Shown piece by piece: positions 39,458 to 51,800 of a stretch of 62,000 bases of DNA (within the stretch, counting starts at the first letter, position 1; each line of letters begins with the position of its first letter). The notes below the pieces were generated by a model, which had not been told where the DNA came from, ran no database searches, and was given only the letters and a program-made list of their open reading frames with translations. The DNA lies in NCBI RefSeq assembly GCF_001039355.2, contig NW_019775436.1, forward strand, positions 960,388-1,022,387, read 5' to 3'. This stretch comes from Lingula anatina. Its lineage: Eukaryota; Brachiopoda; Lingulata; Lingulida; Lingulidae. The position numbers and the translations under genes are program-made.

Positions 39458-42400
39458 CACGAACATGCATGTGTGAGGGAGTTGATCATTTATGACCTAC
39501 ATTTAATTTCTTCAATGTGCAAAAAGAAGTATCTAGTAGGTGGTTCTGGTACAATTTATGAGTTTTCATTGTGATGTCATAATCCATTTTTAAGGGCGAT
39601 TGGTTAATATTTTTGTGAATATGAATCATTCTTTTTAAATCTGTTGCTCAATGATACTCATTATGGAAATAAACGACTGATTTTACTGTTTGTGCTACTG
39701 TAACAAATTTTGTCGACATTTGGAGAGGATGATGGGTTGATGCTGGTTATGTGGTTTTTTGCTGTGTACTACCCCTCTGAAATGTGGATGGGGTATGGTT
39801 TCTCAGGCCCGTAGCCAGGGGGGGGTTCGGGGGGTTCGAAAGAACCCCCCCTTTTGCTGGAAAAGGTCCACTCTGGGTAAGATTTGATCTAGGTACATGA
39901 CGTTTTTATGGGAAAAGGTCCACTTTTTCAGAAAAAGAACCCCCCTTTTGAAATTGCTGGCTACGGGCCTGGTTTCTTGTATCTTTCTTTAAAACAGACA
40001 TTTAACTTCTTGTCTATGCCTCAACTTGCTGCATCTGATATTTAACATGCATATTGAAGTTTAATGCCATAAATGAATAATGGTTAAGTTATCTAATTAT
40101 AATATGAATTAACAATCTGAACTTATCAGATAAGTAATTTTCAGACTTTGTTAAAATTGCAACAGCATATGGCTGTAATTACTTATTCACTTTGTGGGTA
40201 TTGAGTTATGTGCTTCAGCTTCCATGAGTTTCCAATATTATATGTAACCAGCAAAGGTGAGCTCTTAAGGTGCAGTCAGACAGGTTTTGGAGGGACCGAG
40301 AACCGTCTCAGGTATCAGTGCATCCCCAGAACACTAAAGAGTTTACAACTTGGGACAGATATTTCTAGTCCCAGTTTTTACACAGTACATCCATCCTTGA
40401 CATGTTTTAAACTCGGGTGTATTTTAGGTAATATTTTGGCAATGCATTTTGGGCACAAAACCATTTGAGTTTTGGACCTGTGTGAAATTTGAGTTTTGGA
40501 CCTGTGTGAATGCAACTGACTCTTTATGGATGATGGCTTGTGAAAAAAAAATTGACAAGTGAAAACAAAACTTACTGCAATACGATTACATATAGGATCC
40601 AGCTTCAAAATCAAATAATCATCATCAAAGCACAATAATAATCAATATGTATACCGGTTGAATAAAATTACACATGGAAAAGGAAGAAAAGCAGGGTTAC
40701 AGCAGTATGTTTTCAGCTAAAAACATGAACATTTGTGAAATATTTGACAGTACAAAATTTTTTGATCTCAATAATTGAAGTGATTATCATAACAATATTT
40801 CTTGAGCTTTGCTTCAGCTTTGTTGAGATATATTAGTCTATAGTCAAAAGCATTTTGGTACTACTACATGTATATTTGAGCATGTACATGTGTATAAGTA
40901 TATCAATATGTAAAAATATATTAACAATGATCTCTCTAAAATTTAACCAGCCTGCATGCATGACATTAAAATCCTGTAATATATTTTAACCTTCTTGTTA
41001 ACACTGCATGTGAAAACAGTACGTATTAACTATTTTATTGTCATTCAGTTCACAAACAAGACTATAGCTAGGAATTGAATATGGGAAATTGTAATGGAGA
41101 ATCCCATGTCATCTGGGCAACTGGTGATGTCATATGATACAGTTTAGTCAATTTGTGTTTTAAGTTGGTCCAGAGTGTGAACAGACCCAGGTGCTGAAAG
41201 AAATTAACTTTTTTTTCATTTAATTTAATTTTGTATTGTTCTGCATGGCACTACAGAAAGTAGTGTCTCTGTTGTTGACTGCCTTTGTCCATAATTATAT
41301 AATTAATATGTAGTGCATCTGCATATTTGCATCTGGAATGGAAATCTCAAATACTGTACTAATGAATAGTTCCATACTTATACTTGAGAGCATTTAAAAA
41401 AAGTTATGATAATCTATAAAATGCTAGTTATAAGTATACTGTAGTACAGTGTATGTAACCTGCATTGTTGAAAATGATCAATATCCATGCATTGTTTTGC
41501 CTAACAAGCATGATGCACCTGTTATTAATAATCATAAGCTGCATCTTTCACAAGTGTAGAATTGAAATGTATTTCTCTTTGTAGCTCAGTCATTTTAATC
41601 ATTATTGAACAATTTCAGTAACTTTTTTTCAAATTTTTTTTTTAAATATTGTTTTATCGCTTTCAAGGTAGCTGTGAGTGTAACCCTTTTGGTTCATTCG
41701 GAAAGACATGTGACCCCACTTCAAAACAATGCTCGTGCAAGCCCGGCGTAAGTGGACTGCATTGTGATCGTTGCGAAATCGGTTATTGGGGATTTCGTAA
41801 AATTACAACTGATGGTAACAGTGGCTGCATTCGTAAGTTTTTTCTTTTTTTTTCTTTTTTGAAGAAAAGTTAGCTTTTTATGAAAGTGCAGATTTAAATA
41901 ATTTTATTTCATAATTTCATTTTTATTTAGAGTAGCTAATCAAATTTCACAATTATATTCATTTGATTTAGACCAAATTTCGTTGGAGTAATGTCACAAA
42001 GTTTGGATAGCAAAGGTGTTAAGATTTAGTCAACTAGATTTTTCTGTTCAAATTTTGAAAAAAAAAATTAAAACTATTTTAGAGCTGAATTTTTATGGAG
42101 AGGAAATTAATTTTGCTTTGGATTTGTACTGTAGCTTGCCATTAACAAAACATTGCCATGTGCATTTCTCAACATGCAACAATAACAGAAACCTACGTGT
42201 ATAAGGGTATGTCATAAAAACAGTATAAAGAAAATCTTTTTTCCCAGCATGCAACTGTAATCGGTATGGGACGGAGCGGGATGACTGTGAGCAGACAAAG
42301 GGACGTTGTTTATGTAAGCAAATTCCCGGCGGGGTGACGGGTGACAAGTGCGACAGGTGTCTTTCAGGCAAACCTCCGGGACCTAATGGATGTGACACAC

Positions 42401-45400
42401 CTGGTCCAAGTAAGCATGCTCTAAGGGTCCATTCACAGTGAAACGATCATACTAAGTAGTTGAAACAAACTCCAGGGGGACAAACTCTGGGACTGCAATA
42501 TCAGATTTACAGATTAATACACCTACTTTTGGCATTGAATAGAATGCAAAAAAGCTGGGCCCAGTTTTATAAAGAACGTTTAGCACTAACCAGTGGATAA
42601 GCCTAACCAGTGGATAAATTCCCCTAACACCCATTAACTAAAAGATGGTTAAAATGTGTTTTATGTACAGTCTTCTGATGGAAAACAGCCAATTAGTTAA
42701 CTGGCCAGTGTTTAGCTGGATTAAATAATTATTTAAAGGTCACTTTACTAACAGACTATTGGTTAAAGTTAGTGCTAAATGTCCTTTATAAAACTTTATA
42801 AAACTGGGCCCTGGTGATTATATGAGTACGTTAGAAACAAGAAAAGGCATGTTAATCTGATTTAATTTTTATAAAGATATTCCCCATGCATCCCTGAGAA
42901 GAAGCTCCTTAAAAACTTCCCAAATTGTTCATTTAATGACTTTTTGACTTGAGCTTTCAGAACCCACTCGTAAAAAACATACCACATTAGTAATTAGGTA
43001 CATTTTGATAAAGTGCATATAATTTAGAACCCCCCCCCCCCCCAAATAAAACACAAAGGTACAGTCACATTTTTACATTCACTCAGTCTGTATGAATGAT
43101 TATGTCATTCTTTTCTTCTCAGCTAGTTGTGAGAGCTTGTCTTGCAACTTTAGTGCCACCTGTGAAGTTGTTGATGGACAAGCAGAATGTAGGTGTAAAA
43201 TGGACTGTACGGGTGCAACACCTGGTAAAGTTTGTGGCTCTGATGGCAGACAATACCCTGATGAGTGTACGCTGAGAGAGTTCCAATGTCGAGAGCAGAA
43301 AGAAATTAGAATTTTGAAGAAAGGAAGTTGTGCAGGTAGGCCTTTGAAGTTGGAAATTTAAGTTTTTCATAAATGATGAAAGATTTCTCCAGCTTAATTG
43401 GTGAGCGGTCCAATGCAGGGGTGGATCCAGAGATATTTTCTGACAGTCTTCCCAAAGTCTTTTTTGATCCATCCTCAATTTTTGACTGTCTTCCAACAGA
43501 AAAATTAGATGCCCAGCAGTGTAACCTTGAAAAATTCTGACCGTCTTCCAGAAGATGGCTTCAAACCACCCCTGCATTTTACTCTGATTGGGGCAGAAGT
43601 ACTGTAAGCAGTGTGCTACATGTGTACATTTTCAGTGCGCATTTGGGATCAAGAAAGCCAAGATGTGTAATTACTCCATGCACTATTTTTTAGTGTACTT
43701 CTTATCTTTACATACAAAATAAGATGTCAGGATTCACCTACCACTCTACTTATGTTCATTAACCCCCTTGAACAAACAGAAGAGAAGTAAGCAGGTATCT
43801 TTTAAGCTAGTGGGATAAAGATGTAATCAAAATTGGTTCTAGTGGCTGTCTTAGAAGCTTTTCTTTACTAAATTGAAGGATGTAATGTCATAGATACATC
43901 ATGTAAAAATCATAACATTATATCTATATGTTTATAAATAGGTATTTCACCACTAGAGAGCAGCACAACTGGTCCCCCACCAAATGGCTCTTCAAGAAAA
44001 ACCACACGCCATCTTGCTGATTCTAGTCCGCCTGAACCAACACAAAAACCACCTGAAGAAGAAGAAGACCAGAAATTTGGTAAGTTTGACTAAGTCATTT
44101 AATCTTGATGAATTATTTCTTGTTTAAGAAATAAAGCTCTTGGTCAGAAGCTTCTAAAGTTGTTGCATTTTTTAAAATCACATTTTAGTCTTAACAGAGA
44201 GTTTTAGACTGGCGATAGCCTTTACATGTAACATTCACAGTCAGTAAGAGGTTATTGTCCAAGCTAAGACTGTCTAGCAAATTTGATCACCTGCTAGTTT
44301 TTCCACCTATCAATAAATTCAAGTTAGATTTTTTTTCTGTTGTCAATATAGTTACACGTCAGCTTTTTTTTTTTCACTTGCTAAGAAGATTTCAATTTCC
44401 TATTTGGCATTTCTTGTTGCCATTAATCTATGTCACTTTTTTCATTAATTGTCACATTAACATTGCATTGCCACGATTTACTGCAAGATTGACACACTGA
44501 TTGATTTATGTGTTTTGATTTGGATGTATGCTTTAGAAAAATCATTTTTTAAATGTTTGCTCTTTTAATCATGAGATTTTTTTGCTTTAGACATTTTGGC
44601 ACATATTATGAGATTAAAATTCCTTACTTTAAAAAACTACATTTTCATACTTGAGGGGAAAATAATTTATGATTCAAATTTATCGATGAATTTATTATAT
44701 GTGTATTAATACACCATTATTGGCTATAACTTTTTAGATAAAAACAAAAAAATAATAATATAGAAATAACTAAGGTTATTAAAGTGTATGAAAAATTGCC
44801 ATTGCTGTTTTTTTGCCAAATATGTCTGAACATACTTAAATTTTATGATTTTAGAGTAAATCTCAGCTTCCTCTCACTGATTGCTAGATATATATGTCTG
44901 ATTTTCAAGTTATCAAAAGAACATGATGTAATTGCATTGTAGGCGGTTCATTGTCAGATCAACCTTTTTACGGTATGTACTTTTGTTTGTTGTAAACAAA
45001 TCTGTTGGTGATGTAAGAAATCTTCGACCCCTCTCCCACCTTTACCCACCCCCACCCCCTCCCTCAGAAGACATGCATGCATTTCCATACGGGTACACGC
45101 GCTTTGCACACATGCTCACATATACATCTTGCTGTGAAGTAAACTTTCTGTGCCAAAAAGATGACATTTTCTGGTCTTTTTTATTCATTTACTTTTTTTT
45201 TTTTTTTTTTTTTTGATGGGTGAGAGGAAACATGTGGAACATGCCACAGAATTTATCTACTTCCTTGATTTTTGAAATATTAAACTAAAGTTCATGTTTT
45301 TGTCACAGAACCCTTCCCCAAATTTTTTTCCCCACAACCAACGGCCATTTAATCGCTGACTGCATGAATATGCTTATATTAATAACATTGCATGGTGATG

Positions 45401-46466
45401 CTTATTATGTTTTATATGCTTGTGCATATATCGTAACATGCATGTACACACACTTGAATGTACATGCAAACACACGTGCATGCACGCAAACAAAGACACA
45501 GTAACATTGCATGACTTTGTTATGTTTGGGTGCAGGTGAAATGACCATGATAAAGGAAACCATTTTTTTTAATTATTAGTAGNTTATTAGAAACTGTTTT
45601 GAAATGTCTTAATTTTGTGGATAAAAAATTTACATTAACTGTTACTTTTAAGTTCACATGTTTTTTTTATTTACTAAATATTTTAGTATGAATTAAGGGA
45701 GTGGTTGATCACTTAAATTTATGTCTGTTCTACAGTTGTTGATTGTCTAAATTTTTTAATTGAAATGATATATCTTTGATATCTAATATATATTACTGTC
45801 ACTGCACAAAGTGTAATGAAAGGCTACCAGTGCCCAAATTTGCTGTTAGATCTGTATAATTGTAAAAATCTAACAGGCTTACAAGAAGTAACAAATCAGC
45901 TTGAGTGATCCCTGTTAAAAAATTATCCTTTGCTGAATACCTGATCTTAAAATAAATAAATAATGTCTAACATTTATATATATATCTACATGATAGTACA
46001 TAATATTATTAAGGGTTGTAACTGTACTCCAATATATATATGAACATAGAATAATAAGTAGTCAAAATAACAACATAACTACTGTAATATTCTAACTTTT
46101 CAAGATGCTAACACCAATATTTAAACCACGGCTAGCGCATAGAACAAAAGACACGACCATGCTGTATCTGACATACAAGCACGTCATGTACGAGTGCATT
46201 CCACTCCCATTACTCACTAGTGTAGTAGCCAATCAAAGGCCGTGGTTTAAGCCAGATACAACACTCGTCGCCGAGCTGTACGTGAAAATTACTCTTGTAT
46301 TGTCTCGCCTTTGGCTGGCCAATACACTCGTAATATTTCACGTACAGCTCGGCGACTCGTATTGTATCTATCACATACAGTATACCTACTATATTATGGT
46401 CTGTAGTGGTAGAAATATTTTAGAAAGATAATGGGGAAGTTATACAGATATGATAATTACAATAGC

Positions 46467-46549
<83 letters not shown>

Positions 46550-48401
46550 TTTTCTAATTTTTGATAACAATCTAATTATTATAAAAACTATGTTAAATTA
46601 AGTTTGTCAAAGGCCGGGGTTGTTTCCTACGGTATCGTTTTGATACTTATAGGTGATATAATATATTTTAAGTAACTAACATATTAGTATCATAATTTAA
46701 ATAAAAGAATAGAATGATGTACTCTAGCTCGGCAGTTCATTTTATGAATAATACAAATAATAAGTCTTAAATTGATATTTTAAATAGTTTTATAGACATT
46801 TAAATTTGAATGAATTGTTTTTTTATCCTAATTAATCCACTACAGAAAATATACAGAAATCATATTGATTGAAGGACTGAAGACTATCAATGGATTACAG
46901 ATGGTTTTTACAAACTTAGCATCATATAGTCCAGCTTTTCATTTGCTTGCAAGTTGTCAAATATTTTAAATGCCCTACAAATTGTCTAATGAGAATATAT
47001 AAATTGGAGATTTGAATGAATATTCTACAGCTACATAATGGATATGGGGACAGTGACTGGTAAAGATATATTATGCTGAACAATTCGGATTTGATAAAGC
47101 AGTTGATGTATACGTCTTTGCATTGACAAACTAAAATTGACAAGTTACTGGAAAGTAATGTCAACATTGTTGATGCTTGCTGATAATAGAAGTTACATGT
47201 GATTCCGAGTAATCTTTAAAACTCAAGCTTTTTGTTTGGGATGCTTTGAACTTTATTTCTTGACCAAAAAAAGGACAACTATGAATTATGAAAAATTGAT
47301 TTATTTCATGTCAAAAAAGGAACAAAATTTTTGAGTCATGTCAGTGATGTTCACAGTTAATATATGATTTTTGTTAACTCATTATTTGTGCCAATTTAAA
47401 CTATAGTGCCCTCCAATGTAAAAACAGTATTTTAAAAGTGATGTGAAACATGCAAATGTCACACCAAATATGTACATCACTAGCATGACTCAAGAGAAAC
47501 TTTTCTGTGGAATGACCCAAATATAGATTATGTTCAATTAATTCAAGAGAAATTCTATATTACAGGTAGGATAGGGGACGTGTGCCAGACTGATGAAGAG
47601 TGTTCTGTTGCCCACAGTCACTGCGAACGCAGCTTCTGTGTATGTGACCAAGATTTCGTTCCTTCTGAATTCAACAGTCTGTGCATAGGTACGGGAATCA
47701 TTCACAATTCCAATGCTTCAATTGTTTGATTTTTTTTTTTTTTCAATTAAAAATTTTATTTTGAGGTTTATTTTTCTTTGATCAAAGAAACTCAATTTCT
47801 GACAAAACTGTTGTCACACCTAACACATTGTCACATCTAACATACAATCACATCCATTACATTTTAGGCATCTTGTATTTTGACATACTTAAATAAACTT
47901 AAATTATGGCAGCATATGTTAAACATATTGCTGCATAGTCTTCTGAAAGTATTGTCAAATATGTTACATTTTATCTGTCATACCAACACCAAATTATTTT
48001 GCCCTTTTTTTCAGCCAATCCATCAGGCATCAGCACCCCTTCATTCAGTGGTCAGTCTTGGCTTCAGTTTAGAATGCTGACCGGTGTGGATAAATTTAAT
48101 AGGATAGAGATTACCTTTAAGACCCACAATAAGGATGGCATCTTGCTGTACAATAGCCAGTTTGTGGAGGGGCGAGGGGACTTCATCTCACTGGCTATTG
48201 TCAATGGTTATGTAGAGTATAGGTGAGGAATTGTGAAGGATAAAATTGATTTATAACTGTATAAAAACCATGGGCTGAGAATTGTTTATAATTAATGTTA
48301 AATTGAGCATAATGTTAATATTTCATACCTAATTTAAAATGTATGCAGTCCTTTTTAGTTGCATCCATTATCTTAGTATATGTTCCAAAGAGGACACTGT
48401 A

Positions 48402-48444
<43 letters not shown>

Positions 48445-48754
48445 GCAACTTTTTCATTTCCTTTTTTGTTTTCTAGGTATGACCTTGGCAGTGGCCCAGC
48501 TCTGATAAGAAGTACCAAGCCCATCCAACTCAACAGACAACATCATGTGATGGTCAACAGATCTGGTAGCCGGGGTGCACTACAAGTGGACAATGGAGAG
48601 GAGGTCCTGGGCAGTTCACAGGGGAATCTGCGGTCACTGAACCTTGACCAGCCACTCTATGTTGGTGGGATTCCAGACATGACCAATGAGTAAGATTAAT
48701 TCAATTTTGAACTTTGCCCGATTTTTTGACCTTAAGTGGGAATCATTTTAACAG

Positions 48755-48800
<46 letters not shown>

Positions 48801-51800
48801 AACTAAAAATAAGCATGTTCGAAATTAAATTGAAAGCTAATTTAAAGAGATGTTAATGACATGCTGATGATATGTTAATTTATTAATGTTAATGCTATGC
48901 TCATAACTTTCCAGTATGGTGACAGAGATTGGCACAGGCCATGGCCTAGTTGGCTGTGTGTTTGCTTTAACAGTATCTAAATCAGATGGCAATTCAATCG
49001 CTACCCGAGCGTACACGCTGGACTTACCACAATCGGGCGATATCGTGTCTCACCATGGAATTGGTAAGTTGACTGTACCATGGAATTGGTAAGTTGGCTT
49101 TCGGGGAATTTTGCATTCCTGAAAGCCACCCCATGGTGGTTATTAGCTGTATACTCTCTGGTTCCTAATTGCCATACATGTACGGGTATTTATTTGTCAC
49201 AATATTCCACACTGTACAGCCATATTCGAGACTGTACGCTTATTAAAAATCCCAGTTTCCCCAGACCTGTTCGTGTACCACATACGTGTGTTGACCCATT
49301 TTAACACTCAAGCGAAATCCATCATGGCAGCACCCTGTGTTTACTGTAGATTGTGACAGCAGTGCATTTCAAGGCATATATGCAATCACATCCAGTCGCA
49401 CTCACATCATGTGATAGATTGCCGGTTCTTTATTGGTCAAATTTCCACCCTGTATGTTTATACGGGACCATACTATTATTAGATTTTGAGCATTTTTCTA
49501 CCCTGTACTACTATTCCAAACCAGATGGCAATTAGGAACCAGAGAGTAGTATTAATTATAAAAAATATGTAAAATGTGCACTTGAGTGATGTTGATGGTG
49601 GTGAAATAAACTAAGGATATCTATTTATGAATTATGAAATCAGTAAAAATATGCTGATTTTATATTGAAGGTGAATGCAGGGACAATCCTTGCAGAAGTC
49701 TTCCATGCCAAAATGGTGGCTCTTGTTACTTCCGCGATGAAGAAAACTTCCTGTGTGTTTGCCGACCAGGGTTTAAAGGTGAGATATTTAATCGATTTAT
49801 TTTTTAATGAAAAAAATTTAACTTTGGTTTAAAAAATTGAAAAATTTTACATGGTTTAATGCCATTTGGCCTACTGCTTTTCTGTGTTTTTTAGTTTTTT
49901 TTTTTTTTTTCATGTTCATTTTGGATTGAAAAATAGATTGTTCTGTGTATATGGGTAAATTTTGATATTGTCAGTAATTATATTGCTGTTATTGATAATA
50001 TAAAGAAATCTCCACTTTAGCAGTACCAGTACATCTGTAACTTCTGAAACATCATTGTATTTTCTGTTTATATAATACAAGGATACCACTTCAAATGTTT
50101 GATTCCAATCAAGCGTGAGCACACACAACATGTCTGTCAAATAAATTTCGTTTGACTGCTTCCTTCTATTCTATGTGCTACCAATTTAATGTATACTTAC
50201 AAAAATTGCATTATTAAATCACCTTTCAGTATATGTTTACTAGTATTTTGGTTGCGATTCCAAATTCAACATTTTTAATTTATTATTGTTATTATTTGTT
50301 ATGTTTTCACCAGGGCCACAGTGTGCAGAGGGGAGGGACCCGTGCTCTTCAAACCCCTGTGAAGGTGGCTCCACCTGTCAGGTGGTGTCAGATAATGAGG
50401 TCAAATGCAACTGTCCCAGTGGGAGGAGTGGCCAGTATTGTGAAAATTGTAAGTCATATGGTTAAAATAGTTCTTTATGACATAATTTTGAAATGGTCTG
50501 GTTTCCTAGCTGGGAGCATGAAAGTGCTTGTGTGTTTAAACTAATCTAATTTGATTAAACTTTTTTTTTTCAGACTAGTTAAATATTATTGTTCAGAAAT
50601 TAGAAGTTTCTATCAGTACTTGAAAACTTGCCATTGAGCACATTTCATTTTATAAATTTTTTAAAATCTCAGAGTATGCAACTTTTTGAGTGTTATAGTA
50701 TTTCTACATTTTCTGTTGATATATCAAACTTGGGTGCTAAAATTGACTAATTTTATATGTTCCTCATTAAAAGTTGCATCATTTGGAATATATGAATATA
50801 TGTTTTTTTCAGTACTTGTATCACCAACAACCTTGCCACTCTATACTATCCCTGATTTCAATGGAAATTCTTACATAGAAAGGGAATTCAATGATAATGT
50901 CCTTAGGGCAATAGCCTTTGAAGTCTGGTTTTTACCCACCAAAGGAAATGGTATGATGGCTCTTCTTTTACCCTCCCTCTGCTGTGACTACTGTGTCCAT
51001 CATCTTTCCTTTTCTCATACTTCGAATTAAAACATAAGAATCATAAGTGATTTTTTTATTAACTTTTTCTTTCCTTATCTGTTAATTATATTGAAATGTA
51101 TCTGCAGTATTTAATATGCCAATAAACTGTCTCAATATCTAGATTGGATAAATGAATTTAATTGATTCAATTCAGAATTTCAGACGTTTAATATAAAAAA
51201 CTTTGAAAAACTTACTTATAAGTAGTATGGTAGAAATGTGTCCTTATCATCTTGCTAGGCATGATCTTATACTGTGGCCAGAGAGCTAATGGGAAAGGGG
51301 ACTTCATTTCTTTAAACCTTAAAAATGGCTTCCTGGAATTCAAGTTTGATCTTGGTGGAGGCCCGGCCTATATAAAGTAAGTCTAAATTTTTTTCTCTTA
51401 AATATAATGAGATTTTAAGAATTTTTGGGTTGTATTAAAATTTATTTCTTTTTTATTTTCTCAGACAATATTATATTTAAAAAATTGGCATTTTGATTAA
51501 CAGTTTTATGTAAAGAATATATGTAGATAAGATAAATGTTTTAAAAAGCATAATTGTTTTCAGTTCATTATGTAGCATCTTTGCTTATGGATAAGTATGG
51601 ATACAATTATATGTAGAATATTTGTAGACAGAACTCAAAATATAGACCAATACTCTTCTATGTTCTTCATCTGCACCTTTTAGCATGCTCTGGGGTGCCA
51701 CCTATTGGGGCAAATTCATACCACCAAATTCATACCTGATCCATATGGAACTATAATAATTTCAGATCACCCAAACGCATTGCTCTGAATGTGTGGCACA

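Larger units (their letters stand above)
39379..41667 (+). other. intron, 2.3 kb
   Basis: Contains a (GT)n tract (39411-39456), an inverted-repeat element (39804-39971) and a 24-bp tandem duplication (40463-40510). Nothing coding was found. Confidence 0.7.
44080..47565 (+). other. intron, 3.5 kb, no SEA domain found
   Basis: In vertebrate agrin a SEA domain is encoded in this interval. I found no open stretch of about 110 residues with SEA-like character. Present are a possible 30-nt micro-exon (44943-44972), T runs near 45190, a single N at 45583, a foldback structure (46105-46430, core 46255-46368) and a long (AT)n tract (46469-46547). Confidence 0.65.

Noticed and set aside
43119-43577. 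152-codon ORF on the - strand
   Set aside because: It is the antisense of the Kazal exon plus MITE copy 5; no recognisable domain.
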